Positions 8,419 to 17,675 of a stretch of 64,000 bases of DNA are shown here, piece after piece. The stretch spans positions 114,596-178,595 of the forward strand of contig NZ_REFW01000005.1 of the NCBI RefSeq assembly GCF_003688855.1, read 5' to 3'. Source of the stretch: Tessaracoccus antarcticus. Its GTDB lineage: Bacteria > Actinomycetota > Actinomycetes > Propionibacteriales > Propionibacteriaceae. Both the position numbers and the translations under genes were made by a program. The number at the start of each line of letters is the position of its first letter. Positions within the stretch are counted from its first letter, which is position 1. The notes under the pieces were generated by a model that saw only the letters and a program-made list of their open reading frames with translations, was not told the DNA's origin and searched no databases.

Positions 8419-8847
8419 GTCTTCGGCCTCGGCGGCTTCGTCGGGAACCTGCTGATCGGCCTGCTCGTCGACAAGCACCTGCGGACCATGCGGCTGATGG
8501 TTCCAGCCCTGATCGCTAGCGGCATCGCCGGCCTGGCCGCCTTCCCCGGTTAGACGTGGCTCGTCGTCATCGCCGTCGGCGTGTGGGGGTTCGCGTTCGG
8601 TGCGTGGCTGATCGTCGCCGCGACCTGGATGGGACGCAACGCGCCCGAACGTATGGAAGCCGGAGGCGGGTTGCTGGTGGCGGGGTTCCAGCTCGCGATC
8701 ACCCTGGGCGCCGGGCTCGGCGGTCTTCTGGTGGACGGCGGCGGCATCCAGCTGGCACTGACCATCGCTGTCGGCGCGAGCCTCGTTGGCGGGCTGCTGT
8801 TCGGCCTGGTCAAGGGACGAACAGACTCACCGCCCGCCAGCGCGTGA
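8419..8847 (+). pseudogene. C-terminal part of a second MFS transporter, truncated and with an internal stop
   Basis: The forward frame reads FGLGGFVGNLLIGLLVDKHL, meets TAG at 8551-8553, then continues as MFS helices (WGFAFGAWLIVAATWMGRN, GLLVAGFQLAITLGAGLGG) to TGA at 8845-8847. It lacks the first half of the transporter and contains a nonsense codon, so it is dead unless read through. It converges on the AraC gene, whose stop lies 6 bp downstream. In the intact state the regulator and transporter may have been partners. Confidence 0.8.
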
Positions 8848-8853
8848 GCGTGC

Positions 8854-9762
8854 TCAGACGGCGGTCGCGACCGGCGGCACAGCACCGATGCGCCACTGGC
8901 TGGGCGTCGACCCGGTGTGGCGGCGAAACGCCCGACTGAACCCGGCCTCGGACTCATACCCCAGACGCCTCGCCGTCTCGGCGACACTCAACTCCTCGTG
9001 GACCAGCAGATCGGCCGCGACGTCCATGCGCACAGCGGCCAGGTAAGCGGCGGGCGACTGCTCCATCACGGCGCGGAACCGTCCGGCAAACGCAGAACGA
9101 GACATCGCAGCAACACGAGCGAGGCTATCGACCGTCCACGGCTCCCCCGGGTCGGCTTGGAGGGCGTCGAGCGCGCGGACGAGGTGAGGGTCCTTGGCCC
9201 GCTGCAGCCAACGCTGGGGGGCGCACCCCAGCTCGGACCACGAGCGGACCGCAGCCGACACGACTGTGAGCGCGATACGACCGCAGATCACGCCGTCTCC
9301 TGCCCGGGCAGGATCCGTGGCAAGCCACGGATGACGGGCCATGTTCTCAAGCAGACCGACCACGTTCGGCTCATGATTATCGAACCGCCGCACCACCAAC
9401 CAGTCGGGCAAAATCTCCACCGACGGTCGCTCCCGAACCGACGGCGAGAAGGCGACGTTGAGCAGCTCGGCCTCGGCCAGTGCGCGCACCTGGTGCCGGC
9501 TCCCCCGGGAGAAGAACATCAAGTCACCTTCGACCACCGTTGTGGAGGCCGAGCCGACACGGATCTCAGCTGCTCCGTGGAGAACATAGGTGAAGCCTGC
9601 GCCCTCACCCGCAGCACTCAACTGCTCATCGCGGGCCAACCGATCTCGTCGCGCACCGCACAGGTGCCATTCGAGGGCGCCCAGAGCCCGATCGAGAGCG
9701 CCATCTACCATCGGAATGCGGCCTGAAGTCGTCAGCACATTCAGGTTGAACGCACAGGCCAT
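8854..9762 (-). CDS. AraC-family transcriptional regulator
   Basis: DNA-binding regulator of 302 residues. The N-terminal half looks like a cupin sensor domain (AraC-binding type, residues about 20-190, with VEGDLMFFSRGSRHQV). The C-terminal 100 residues carry two helix-turn-helix units, the second with ETARRLGYESEAGFSRAFRR and the end motif GSTPSQWR. The start is the ATG at 9762, preceded by GAGGAA at suitable spacing; an internal ATG at 9711 is possible. The efflux transporter fragment ending 6 bp away suggests it once controlled that pump. Confidence 0.9.
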   Translation of the reverse strand: MACAFNLNVLTTSGRIPMVDGALDRALGALEWHLCGARRDRLARDEQLSAAGEGAGFTYVLHGAAEIRVGSASTTVVEGDLMFFSRGSRHQVRALAEAELLNVAFSPSVRERPSVEILPDWLVVRRFDNHEPNVVGLLENMARHPWLATDPARAGDGVICGRIALTVVSAAVRSWSELGCAPQRWLQRAKDPHLVRALDALQADPGEPWTVDSLARVAAMSRSAFAGRFRAVMEQSPAAYLAAVRMDVAADLLVHEELSVAETARRLGYESEAGFSRAFRRHTGSTPSQWRIGAVPPVATAV

Positions 9763-9821
9763 TGGTGATATTCCTCAACTCGGAATCCTCGACACATACG
9801 TCACCCGTCACCTGTCACCCG

Positions 9822-10616
9822 TCAAGCCAGTGTGCCGCCGTCGACCCGCAGAATCGTTCCTGTCACGTAGGAGGCTCGGTCGCTCAAGAGCCACGCTGCC
9901 GCCTCGGCGATCTCGTTGGGGGAAGCAGCGCGACGCAGCGGAGTGGACGCGACGAGACTGTCGATGATGCCAGGTGAGGCCTCTTCCCATGATCCGAGCG
10001 TCTCGGTCGTGGTGGTGCCGGGAGCGATCGCGTTGACCCGGATGCCCTCTGGCCCGTAGGTGGCCGCTGCGGATGCGGTGAGGCTGTTGAGCCCCCGTTT
10101 CATCGCACCGTAGGCCGGGAGATCAGGATTGGCCATCAGGGCGCCGATGCTGGAGGTGTTCACGATGGCACCGGTGCCCGAGGTCGCACGAATTGCCGTG
10201 ATCTCCGCGACCATGGCCAGCCACGGACCCTTGAGGTTGACGGCGTAGATGTGGTCGAAGTCGACCTCGGTCGTCGTATCCATCGGTCCCGGCGGGACGA
10301 GAGTGGCTCCATTGTTGAAGGCAATGTCGAGCCGCCCATGAAGCGCCGTGACGTGCTTGACGGCGGCGCTCACGCTTTCGGCGTCAGCGAGGTCGCACAG
10401 CACGTAGTCGGCGGTCCCGCCGGATGCCCTGACCTCCTGCGTCACCCTCCTCAGCTCGGACTCCGTTCGGGCTGCGAGCACCACTTTCGCTCCCTCGCGG
10501 GCGAACAAGTGCGCTGCGGCCGCGCCGATGCCGCGTCCGGCTCCGGTGATGAAGGCGACTTTGCCGTCGAGCAGGCCGAGGTGGGCAGATGAGCTATGTG
10601 CCGATGTCGTGGTCAT
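9822..10616 (-). CDS. SDR-family NAD(P)-dependent oxidoreductase
   Basis: Classical short-chain dehydrogenase/reductase, 264 residues from the ATG at 10616 (an ATG at 10625 gives three more residues). It shows the cofactor motif TGAGRGIG, the NNGAT structural motif, the catalytic Ser in VNTSSIGAL, and Tyr-x-x-x-Lys in PAYGAMKRG. The tail SYVTGTILRVDGG is typical of the family. The substrate is unknown. It is divergent from the XRE-type regulator at 10703 with an 86-bp gap, so that regulator is the likely controller. Confidence 0.92.
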   Translation of the reverse strand: MTTTSAHSSSAHLGLLDGKVAFITGAGRGIGAAAAHLFAREGAKVVLAARTESELRRVTQEVRASGGTADYVLCDLADAESVSAAVKHVTALHGRLDIAFNNGATLVPPGPMDTTTEVDFDHIYAVNLKGPWLAMVAEITAIRATSGTGAIVNTSSIGALMANPDLPAYGAMKRGLNSLTASAAATYGPEGIRVNAIAPGTTTTETLGSWEEASPGIIDSLVASTPLRRAASPNEIAEAAAWLLSDRASYVTGTILRVDGGTLA

Positions 10617-10702
10617 GTCCTCCATACTCGTGTCGGGCCACAGACATAGGCAGGCACAGCCAGTACCTGCCTGCGACAGGTTCATCGGGGCACACTGGAG
10701 CA

Positions 10703-11554
10703 ATGGACCGACTAGAGCTCGCGGACTTTTTGCGCACCAGGCGTGAGCGAATCACACCCGCCGACATCGGCCTGCCGGTCGGAACACGCCGCCGTACTCC
10801 CGGCCTGCGCCGCGAAGAAGTCGCACAGCTCGCCTACATCTCCGTCGAGTACTACACCCGACTCGAGCAGGCCCGCGCGCCACACCCGTCGCGCGAGGTG
10901 CTCACGGAGCTGACCAGGGCACTTCGCCTCAGCGATGCCGAACGCGACCACCTGCACCAGCTCACCGGCACTCCCCCTGCCCCGGCCCCTGGGCCCTCCC
11001 GCGTCGTGCGCCAGAGCATCCTCGACCTCCTGCAACGCCTTCCGCAGGTCGCCGCCATCGTGGTGTCCGCCGACTACGAGGTTCTGGCGTGGAACGATCT
11101 GGCGGCTGCCCTACTGGAAGACTTCTCCGCCCTCGCGAGGCGCGACCGCAACCTCATCAGGCGCTCGTTCCTGCATCCCCGCCCGGACGGCAAACGGTTG
11201 TATGGCGTGTCCAACGGCGACAAGTTCGCCCGTACCTCAGCTCAAAACCTACGAGTGACCGCCGCTCGCTACCCCCACGACCCAGAGGTGACCAGCCTCG
11301 TGACTGACCTCCTCGCCGCCAGCCAAGAGTTCGCCGAACTGTGGGCACAGCACGACGTCACCGCCGTCCCCACACTGTGCAGGACGTTCGAGCACCCCCT
11401 CGTGGGCCCGATCGCGGTCAACTGCGACGTCCTCGACATCACCGATCGCGACCAACGAGTCATCATCTACACGGCCACACCCGGGACCCCTGCCGAGGAG
11501 GCGATGCGTCTCCTCTCGGTCGTCGGCACCCAGCGGATGGACGCACCACTCTGA
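10703..11554 (+). CDS. XRE-family regulator with MmyB-like ligand-binding domain
   Basis: Predicted repressor of 283 residues. The N-terminal helix-turn-helix (RTRRERITPADIG, then RRREEVAQLAYIS-like GLRREEVAQLAYISVEYYTR) is followed by an MmyB-like sensor domain (AWNDLAAALLEDFS, then HDPEVTSLVTDLLAAS). This pairing is common in actinobacteria next to a divergent oxidoreductase gene. The start at ATG 10703 follows TGGAG. The frame is open further upstream, but that stretch overlaps the divergent SDR start and is unlikely to be coding. Confidence 0.92.
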   Translation: MDRLELADFLRTRRERITPADIGLPVGTRRRTPGLRREEVAQLAYISVEYYTRLEQARAPHPSREVLTELTRALRLSDAERDHLHQLTGTPPAPAPGPSRVVRQSILDLLQRLPQVAAIVVSADYEVLAWNDLAAALLEDFSALARRDRNLIRRSFLHPRPDGKRLYGVSNGDKFARTSAQNLRVTAARYPHDPEVTSLVTDLLAASQEFAELWAQHDVTAVPTLCRTFEHPLVGPIAVNCDVLDITDRDQRVIIYTATPGTPAEEAMRLLSVVGTQRMDAPL

Positions 11555-11810
11555 CCGCATCAGATCAACAATGCACACCTCAGCGGCCGTGCTCAACGGT
11601 AGGTGACGGCAGCTCAACAACGCCATAGATCTCATGCCAGCTGCCGGGAGTTCCGCGCACTGAGCGAGCGCAGCAAATGGGATCAAAAAGCCTTGCAACC
11701 CATGGGAAACAAGAGGAGACCAGGCCCGCTTGTGGCCACCACAGGAGGACCAGGGAGGCGAAAGGCAGCAACCTCAAAGCCCTCGTTGGTCACGAACACG
11801 ATCGCCCCTC

Positions 11811-11842
11811 AAAACAAGTACATCAATGTTTGATACAGTTTT
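11811..11842. promoter_or_regulatory. Candidate MarR operator
   Basis: The near-palindrome ATCAATGTTTGAT (11822-11834) lies inside AAAAC...GTTTT arms and ends 11 bp before the GTG start of the MarR gene. Its position fits autorepression of the MarR-hydrolase pair. The flanking 11555-11810 shows nothing else I can name. Confidence 0.5.
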
Positions 11843-11845
11843 GTC

Positions 11846-12292
11846 GTGGATGAGAATGCCGTCGGACCGCTTGCTACTTCCATCGAGGACTTCAACTCGG
11901 TGTTCATTCGTCTGCCATCGCAGGGGCAACTGAGTTTCTCGTCGCTGTCAGTGCTGCATACGCTTTCGCGCCGCGGTCCGAGCCGGTTGAGCGATCTGGT
12001 CGAGAGCGAGCAGATCAAGCAACCCGCCCTGACAGCCGCCGCGGCAAAGCTCGAACGAGACGGGCTCATCACCCGCCACCCAGATCCCGCAGACGGCAGA
12101 GCGACGCTGATTTCTCTGAGCAGCGCCGGTGCGGCAATCGTGGCGCAACGACGCAAAGGTCGAGTCGAACGCCTTGAGCAACTCGTCGCACGGCTCACAT
12201 CCGCCGAACAAGCCCAGTTGCTCTCGATTGGCCCGGTACTTGATGAGGTTGTGCGGCTCTCCCACACAGCCACCCTTGAAGAAGAGGAATAG
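11846..12292 (+). CDS. MarR-family transcriptional regulator
   Basis: Winged-helix repressor of 148 residues with the MarR core: LSVLHTLSRRGPSRLSDLVE, recognition helix QPALTAAAAKLERDGLITR and wing RHPDPADGRATLISLS. It ends with an acidic LEEEE tail. The start is GTG 11846, just after the candidate operator. Its stop is 3 bp from the epoxide hydrolase start, so the two genes are probably co-transcribed and the regulator probably senses a hydrolase substrate or related compound. Confidence 0.92.
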   Translation: MDENAVGPLATSIEDFNSVFIRLPSQGQLSFSSLSVLHTLSRRGPSRLSDLVESEQIKQPALTAAAAKLERDGLITRHPDPADGRATLISLSSAGAAIVAQRRKGRVERLEQLVARLTSAEQAQLLSIGPVLDEVVRLSHTATLEEEE

Positions 12293-12295
12293 ACA

Positions 12296-13531
12296 ATGAG
12301 TGACGCACGCGACGATCTCGAACCGACCCCGATCACCATCAGCGACGAGGTTCTCCACGATCTCCGGTCAAGGATTCGAGCCACATCCTGGCCCACCGAC
12401 GACGGCAACGACGACGGTCACTACGGCGTCCGCCGACCCCTGCTGCAGGAACTTGCCGAGTACTGGGCCGACGGATACGACTGGCGTGCCGCGGAATGCG
12501 CCATGAACACCTACGAGCAGTACCGCGTCGACATCTCAGGGGTTCCGGTTCATTTCATGCGCAAAGCAGGAGTCGGACCAGCACCCATCCCGCTGATCCT
12601 GAGCCATGGGTGGCCTTGGACCTTCTGGCACTGGTCGAAAGTCATCGATCGCCTCGCTGACCCCGGCGCATTCGGCGGCAATCCAGCCGACGCCTTCGAC
12701 GTCATCGTTCCCTCACTGCCCGGGTTCGGCTACTCCACACCAACCGCACCAGACATGAACTTCTGGAAAATTGCCGACGTCTGGCACAACCTCATGACCG
12801 GAGTCCTCGGCCACCCGAAATACGCGGCCGCCGGCTGCGACGTCGGGGCGCTCGTCACCGGACAACTCGGCCACAAATACGCCGACGAACTCTACGGAAT
12901 CCACATCGGGTCCGCCCTGAAACTCAACTTCTTCAACGGCGACCGCGCCTGGGACCTCTCCGGCGGCCGGCCCATCCCCGAAGACATGCCGGCACCACTG
13001 CGCGACCGACTGGTAACAATTGAGCGACGAAACGCCGTCCACCTCGCAGCCCACGTCCTGGCCCCAAGCACCCTCACCTACGGACTCTCGGACTCCCCCG
13101 TCGGCATGTTGGCCTGGCTCCTTGAACGATGGGACAAATGGTCAGACGACAACGACGACATCTTCACTGTCTTTGACCGCGATGACATCCTCACCCACGC
13201 CACCATCTACTGGACCGGCCGAAGCATCGGCAGTTCGGTGCGCACCTACGCCAATAACAACCGCTACCCCTGGACGCCATCACATGACCGTTCCCCCGTC
13301 ATCGAAGCACCCACCGGCATCACCTTCGTCAACTATGAGAACCCACCCGGAGTCACCACCTCCGAAGAGCGCATCAACTCTTTTCTGAACAGCGACCGAG
13401 CCGCCTGGTACAACCACCGCAACATCACCAGCCACCCCAAAGGCGGGCACTTCACCCCCTGGGAAATCCCCGAAGACTGGGCCAACGACCTCGTCCGAAC
13501 ATTCCAACCGCTCAGGACCCCGCAACTTTAG
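12296..13531 (+). CDS. Epoxide hydrolase-like alpha/beta hydrolase with EHN domain
   Basis: Predicted soluble epoxide hydrolase, 411 residues, converting an epoxide to a diol. An N-terminal EHN domain (PTPITISDEVLHDLRSRI, then CAMNTYEQYRVDI) precedes the hydrolase fold. The oxyanion motif LSHGWPWTFWHW is near residue 102, the nucleophile Asp in AGCDVGALVTG near residue 181, and the catalytic His in HPKGGHFTPWE near residue 384. The substrate is unknown; the family includes enzymes acting on bulky hydrophobic epoxides. Confidence 0.92.
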   Translation: MSDARDDLEPTPITISDEVLHDLRSRIRATSWPTDDGNDDGHYGVRRPLLQELAEYWADGYDWRAAECAMNTYEQYRVDISGVPVHFMRKAGVGPAPIPLILSHGWPWTFWHWSKVIDRLADPGAFGGNPADAFDVIVPSLPGFGYSTPTAPDMNFWKIADVWHNLMTGVLGHPKYAAAGCDVGALVTGQLGHKYADELYGIHIGSALKLNFFNGDRAWDLSGGRPIPEDMPAPLRDRLVTIERRNAVHLAAHVLAPSTLTYGLSDSPVGMLAWLLERWDKWSDDNDDIFTVFDRDDILTHATIYWTGRSIGSSVRTYANNNRYPWTPSHDRSPVIEAPTGITFVNYENPPGVTTSEERINSFLNSDRAAWYNHRNITSHPKGGHFTPWEIPEDWANDLVRTFQPLRTPQL

Positions 13532-13905
13532 CCTCGCGGCCCCTGCACTCACGATCACTACGCGCAAGAACCCTGATTACCACCTAATCGCCACCTGGCG
13601 CTCCCTCTGACGGGGTGGGCGAGACGCCTCGTAACCGCCCATGGGCTACCCGGCAGGTCGAAGCCGATCCGCCGGGTGCTCGATCCGTGTACCGCCGAGC
13701 ACTAGCGGAGCACCGCCGCGACGAGGCATCTCGTATCACTTGGGGGCGTCACCCGAGTGGAAGCATGGACGCTCACAGTTCCCCGAGCGCATCAAGCGGC
13801 CACAGATGTCAGGTACCAGCCGCGTCGACTGCGTCATGCTCCCGCCACCCGCTCGAATCGATGCCGCGCAGTCACCCCACGCTGCGGGTAGGTCCAAGGG
13901 CCGAC
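13532..13905. other. 374-bp convergent intergenic region
   Basis: It lies between the convergent epoxide hydrolase and SnoaL-like genes. I see no gene, RNA or repeat family. Short GC-rich inverted stretches are present, but none is a clear terminator. Confidence 0.4.
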
Positions 13906-14352
13906 CTAGGGTCGAGTGCCCGCCGCCTTGTCGACTGCGTTGAGCACCACGTGATCGACTCCCTTCCAGCCCCAGTAGATGCGATGGTGTGCGATGAGCG
14001 GTCCGTCGAGCCTCAATACCTCGATCAGATCCAGCTGATCCCCCGTGGGGGTCTCGCGCGGGTATTCCCAGATCAGGGTGGTGCCGTCGAACATGTAATC
14101 CCCCGTCCGATAGAGCGATGGGAGGTCTCCGTCGACTGGTCGGGCGGCCACGACCTTGTTGACGAAGCGGTCCAGCTCGTGTCGGCCCTGAACGATCCCG
14201 CGCGTCAGGTCATCAAGCACCCGCGTCACCAGCGGACTCTCGATAGTTGCGTCATTCAGATACAGAGCGGCCAAACCGTCCGCATCACGCTCACTGATAC
14301 GGCGGTGCCACTCAGTGAAGACAAACTGCGCGTCCTCGGCTGTTGCGGTCAT
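13906..14352 (-). CDS. SnoaL/NTF2-like protein
   Basis: Protein of 148 residues with the cone-shaped NTF2-like fold pattern: FTEWHRRISERDADGLAALY, then IVQGRHELDRFVNKVV and WEYPRETPTGDQLDLIEVLRL. Such proteins are polyketide-cyclase-like or ketosteroid-isomerase-like enzymes or small binding proteins. The ATG at 14352 follows AAGGAG with good spacing, so the longer open frame upstream is not used. It is divergent from the ArsR-type gene at 14435, its probable regulator. Confidence 0.85.
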   Translation of the reverse strand: MTATAEDAQFVFTEWHRRISERDADGLAALYLNDATIESPLVTRVLDDLTRGIVQGRHELDRFVNKVVAARPVDGDLPSLYRTGDYMFDGTTLIWEYPRETPTGDQLDLIEVLRLDGPLIAHHRIYWGWKGVDHVVLNAVDKAAGTRP

Positions 14353-14410
14353 GTGCACTCCTTCGCCCGGTTCGTCTGCTGTTGAGATACTTCCATCATA
14401 AAACGCCAAT

Positions 14411-14430
14411 GCTTCGGCGCCTACCGAAGC
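14411..14430. promoter_or_regulatory. Candidate ArsR operator
   Basis: The inverted repeat GCTTCGG-N6-CCGAAGC lies in the 82-bp divergent region between the SnoaL-like gene and the ArsR-type gene, ending 4 bp before the assigned regulator start. It is well placed to control both. Confidence 0.55.
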
Positions 14431-14434
14431 GTGG

Positions 14435-15133
14435 GTGGCGTATCCTGATCGGGTGGGACGAGACTTCTCAACGATTGGCCACGCGCTGTCGGTGCCGACG
14501 CGATCGGCCATGATCGATGTCCTCATGGATGGAACTGCACGCCCTGCCGGCGAGCTCGCAGCCGTTGCGCGGGTCAGTGCTGCCACGGCCAGCGAGCACC
14601 TCGCGATTCTGGTCGCCGCCGGCCTGCTCCGCGGCAAACGCGCTGGACGCCAGCGGCTCTACAGCATTCTGGACCAACGAACCGCTGAAGCACTGGAAAG
14701 TCTCGGGCAGCTGTGTGTCGAGGTACCCATCTCATCATTGGTGCAATCACGGACTAAACACGACCTGGCCGATGCCCGGATGTGCTACGACCACGTTGCG
14801 GGGCGTCTGGGAGTCGAGCTCTTCGACGCGAGCGTGCGGCTGCGTTGGTTCGACTCCGAAGCGCACCTGACTGCCCGAGGTGAACGAGCGCTGAGTGAAC
14901 TGGGTGTCGCCGTCCCCGCTGCCCGGGCGCAGCGCCGCCCCCTAACGCGAACGTGCCCGGACTGGACACAGCGACGCCCGCACCTGGCGGGCGCACTCGG
15001 CGCAGCCCTCACCGCTCAACTCCTCGAACGCCGATGGATCACCCGCAGATCGACAGGACGCGGACTTATCATCACGGCCGACGGTCTCAACGCCATACAG
15101 CGAACCTGGGGCATAGACCTCACGGCCGACTGA
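14435..15133 (+). CDS. ArsR-family winged-helix regulator
   Basis: Predicted repressor of 232 residues from GTG 14435 (GTG 14453 also fits). The N-terminal ArsR domain covers about residues 10-95 (HALSVPTRSAMIDVLMDG, recognition helix VSAATASEHLAILVAAGLL). No metal-binding Cys cluster of the arsenic-sensing kind is visible, so it probably responds to an organic ligand. The C-terminal part carries a second region of the kind found in this length class, with FDSEAHLTARGERALSELG. It is divergent from the SnoaL-like gene. Confidence 0.88.
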   Translation: MAYPDRVGRDFSTIGHALSVPTRSAMIDVLMDGTARPAGELAAVARVSAATASEHLAILVAAGLLRGKRAGRQRLYSILDQRTAEALESLGQLCVEVPISSLVQSRTKHDLADARMCYDHVAGRLGVELFDASVRLRWFDSEAHLTARGERALSELGVAVPAARAQRRPLTRTCPDWTQRRPHLAGALGAALTAQLLERRWITRRSTGRGLIITADGLNAIQRTWGIDLTAD

Positions 15134-15373
15134 CAAGACGCGCCTGCACTTCTCGCGCATCGAGCATCCATGGCCTGGTCCCTGGATCATCGTGTTTTGC
15201 CCGAAAGTTTCATCGGCTCAGCCCGAACGAGTGGGTACCACTTGGGTTGACATAGCCACGAGAGGCAACCCAGGTGGCGACACCCCTTGCCGGGGGTAGC
15301 CTCAGTGGGTAAAGTCCGGCGTCAACCAAGCGAGCGGTTGTCGAGACCTGTCGCAGAGTGAACAGGAGATCTC

Positions 15374-16168
15374 ATGCTCAAATTGAGTGGAAGAATCGCC
15401 CTCGTGACCGGGGCCGCACGCGGTATCGGCGCAGCCATAGCTCGTGCCTTGGTCAGTGAGGGCGCAGATGTGATCGTCACTGATATCGACATCGAAGCCG
15501 GGCGAGCCACTGCTGATGCGATGGGCGCGGTCTTTGCTCGCCTCGACGTCTCCTCGGAGGCTAACTGGGCCGCCATCCAAGAAGAGTTTCCGGCTCTGGA
15601 CGTGCTCGTCAACAACGCGGGCATCACAGGTCTGGAGGGGTCATTTGACGGGCCACCACCTGCGCACGACCCCGAGAATGCGCTCCTCGCAGACTGGCAG
15701 GCCGTCCATGCCGTGAATCTTGACGGCACGTTCCTCGGCTGCCGCTACGCAATTCGGGCCATGAGGGCGAAGGGGTCGGGCTCCATCATCAACATTTCAT
15801 CGCGTTCTGGGTTGGTGGGGATTCCAATGGCGGCGGCGTACGCATCCTCAAAGGCCGCCGTACGCAACCACACCAAGAGCGTGGCGCTCTACTGCGCCAG
15901 CCAAGGCCTGAATATCAGATGCAACTCCATCCATCCAGCGGCCATCATGACGCCCATGTGGGAGCCAATACTCGGCAATGGCCCCGATCGGGCAGACCGT
16001 GAGGCGGCAATGGTCGCCGACACACCGATGAGGCGATTCGGCGAACCGGAAGAGGTGGCCGCGATCGCTGTCCTGCTGGCCTCTGATGATGCCGCGTACA
16101 TGACGGGTTCAGAACTCAACGTGGATGGGGGCATCCTTGCGGGGTCTGCCGCAACGCCAGGTGGCTGA
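15374..16168 (+). CDS. SDR-family oxidoreductase
   Basis: Short-chain dehydrogenase/reductase of 264 residues with TGAARGIG at residue 12, NNAG in [10 protein letters not shown], Ser in [11 protein letters not shown], and Tyr-x-x-x-Lys in [10 protein letters not shown]. The pattern [12 protein letters not shown], with Asp at the end of the second strand, suggests NAD(H) preference. The start ATG 15374 follows CAGGAG. It stands alone, with a repeat-bearing gap on its right. Confidence 0.92.
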   Translation: MLKLSGRIALVTGAARGIGAAIARALVSEGADVIVTDIDIEAGRATADAMGAVFARLDVSSEANWAAIQEEFPALDVLVNNAGITGLEGSFDGPPPAHDPENALLADWQAVHAVNLDGTFLGCRYAIRAMRAKGSGSIINISSRSGLVGIPMAAAYASSKAAVRNHTKSVALYCASQGLNIRCNSIHPAAIMTPMWEPILGNGPDRADREAAMVADTPMRRFGEPEEVAAIAVLLASDDAAYMTGSELNVDGGILAGSAATPGG

Positions 16169-16796
16169 GGTCTCCGTCGGAGACACAACTCGCCGCCGTT
16201 CCAGCAATCGGCAGGACACCGAGGACTCGACGGTCTTCTGACAGGGGGTGCGTTTCGATACAAGGCAGGATCGTTCCTCACCGGCTGTCATTCTCGATAG
16301 TCGACTGCACTGAGTTGTGCGCATGGACTAGTCGCAGTGAACGGAACTTGCGACTTCCCAGATTGTCGCTAGACATGCTGTATAACCCATAAATCGTGTT
16401 CATCGCGGGTGTTGAGTGCCTGGTGGGGATCCAAGAATCCCGGAGCGTGTGGCTGGTGTTCACGTCGGTGACAGTAAAGCCATCCTTCTCTCGTGCGATG
16501 TTGCGTATTGTCGGTCACCCGCACGAACCAGAGCGATCGCTCTGGCCCGGAACTCTGAAGGATAGGGACGAGGCATGTGGGACAGCCTTTCGGAAAGGCC
16601 ACTACTTAGTCACGGAATCTGGAACCCAAGAGGTAGGTCAGGTCAAGTTGTCACCTACTCGTGCAGCAGTCCCACCAGCTGAGACCTCCCATCGGATGCA
16701 GGATGGGAACGGTCTCCGAACGCCTGACCCGAAGTAGTACTCCCCGGATAGATTCGGCTTGCGTTCGAGCGCGCTCGAACCCCTACCGTCGCAAAT
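16169..16796. other. Intergenic region with an inverted copy of the dispersed repeat
   Basis: There is no credible gene. 16545-16673 is the inverted copy of the repeat first seen at 2801-2931. The rest (16169-16544 and 16674-16796) shows no recognisable family. The SDR at 16797 has no clear promoter visible. Confidence 0.5.
16545..16673 (-). repeat. Dispersed repeat, copy B (inverted relative to copy A)
   Basis: Read on the reverse strand from 16673 it gives GGGACTGCTGCACGAGTAGG, then GACCTG, GGTTCCAGATT, CTTTCCGAAAGGCTGTCCC and GAGTTCCGGGCC. This is the same motif order as copy A from 2801. Divergence between copies is moderate, so this is not a recent duplication. Confidence 0.8.
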
Positions 16797-17666
16797 ATGG
16801 ACATCGACAAGAAGACCTGGCTTATCACTGGCGCAAGCTCTGGCATCGGTTTGGCTCTCACTGAAGCGGCTTTGGCGGCAGGTGAATACGTGCTCGGCAC
16901 GGCGCGGCGAATCCATCGATTCGATGCACTGAGTCAGCGATTCCCAGAAGCGTTTATAGCAGCGCAGCACGACGTACGAGACGTTGAGGGAGCCGCGGGG
17001 GTCGTGCAGAACGCGATTGAGAGTTTCGGTCGCATCGACGTGCTCGTCAATAACGCCGGGGTCGGTCAGCTTGGTGCGGCAGAGGAGGTTACCGACGAGC
17101 AACTGCGCGACATGCTGGAGCAACACCTCTTCGGCCCCGCGGCCTTCGTACGCGCTGTGCTGCCCGCCATGCGGCAGCGCGGATCGGGGGCAATTGTGCA
17201 GATGAGCAGCCAGGGCGGGCGCATGTCGTTTCCTGGTGTCGGTAGCTACTCGGCGGGCAAGTTCGCACTCGAAGGCTGGTCCGAAGCCCTCGCCGGAGAA
17301 GTCGCTCCGTTTGGCCTCCGCGTCCTCATCGTCGAGCCGAGTCGTTTTCGCACCGGCTTCAACGATCCCGACGTCCTGGTCTCTGTGGCGCAATCCTCGG
17401 CGTACGACACGGTGCTCGCCGCGGTGCGCGCGGATCTCACCGACGTCGCTGGCCGCCAAGAGGGCGACCCGGAACGCGGGGCGGCCGCCATCCGTCAGGT
17501 ACTCGCCGCCGAGAAGACACCTCTGCGCCTGCCGCTTGGAGCGGAGGCCGTCCACAACCTCACCGGCGTCTACCGCCGTGATCTGGAACAAGTGGAGGCA
17601 CTGGCCGAAATATCCGCCTCGGCCAACTTCCCTGACGTTCTGCCTACCCGGCCGCGCTCCGCGTAG
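16797..17666 (+). CDS. SDR-family oxidoreductase
   Basis: Short-chain dehydrogenase/reductase of 289 residues. Marks are TGASSGIG near residue 13, NNAGVGQLG, Ser in IVQMSSQGG, and Tyr-x-x-x-Lys in GSYSAGKFAL. The C-terminal extension with FRTGFNDPDV is typical of the oxidoreductase subgroup that includes YusZ-like proteins. The MerR-family gene begins 9 bp after its stop, so enzyme and regulator are likely one operon. Confidence 0.92.
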   Translation: MDIDKKTWLITGASSGIGLALTEAALAAGEYVLGTARRIHRFDALSQRFPEAFIAAQHDVRDVEGAAGVVQNAIESFGRIDVLVNNAGVGQLGAAEEVTDEQLRDMLEQHLFGPAAFVRAVLPAMRQRGSGAIVQMSSQGGRMSFPGVGSYSAGKFALEGWSEALAGEVAPFGLRVLIVEPSRFRTGFNDPDVLVSVAQSSAYDTVLAAVRADLTDVAGRQEGDPERGAAAIRQVLAAEKTPLRLPLGAEAVHNLTGVYRRDLEQVEALAEISASANFPDVLPTRPRSA

Positions 17667-17675
17667 CGTGGGGCC

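Noticed and set aside
10617..10703. Longer N-terminus for the SDR at 9822 and for the XRE regulator
   Set aside because: Both extensions overlap each other in the divergent promoter gap and have no SDR or XRE sequence features.
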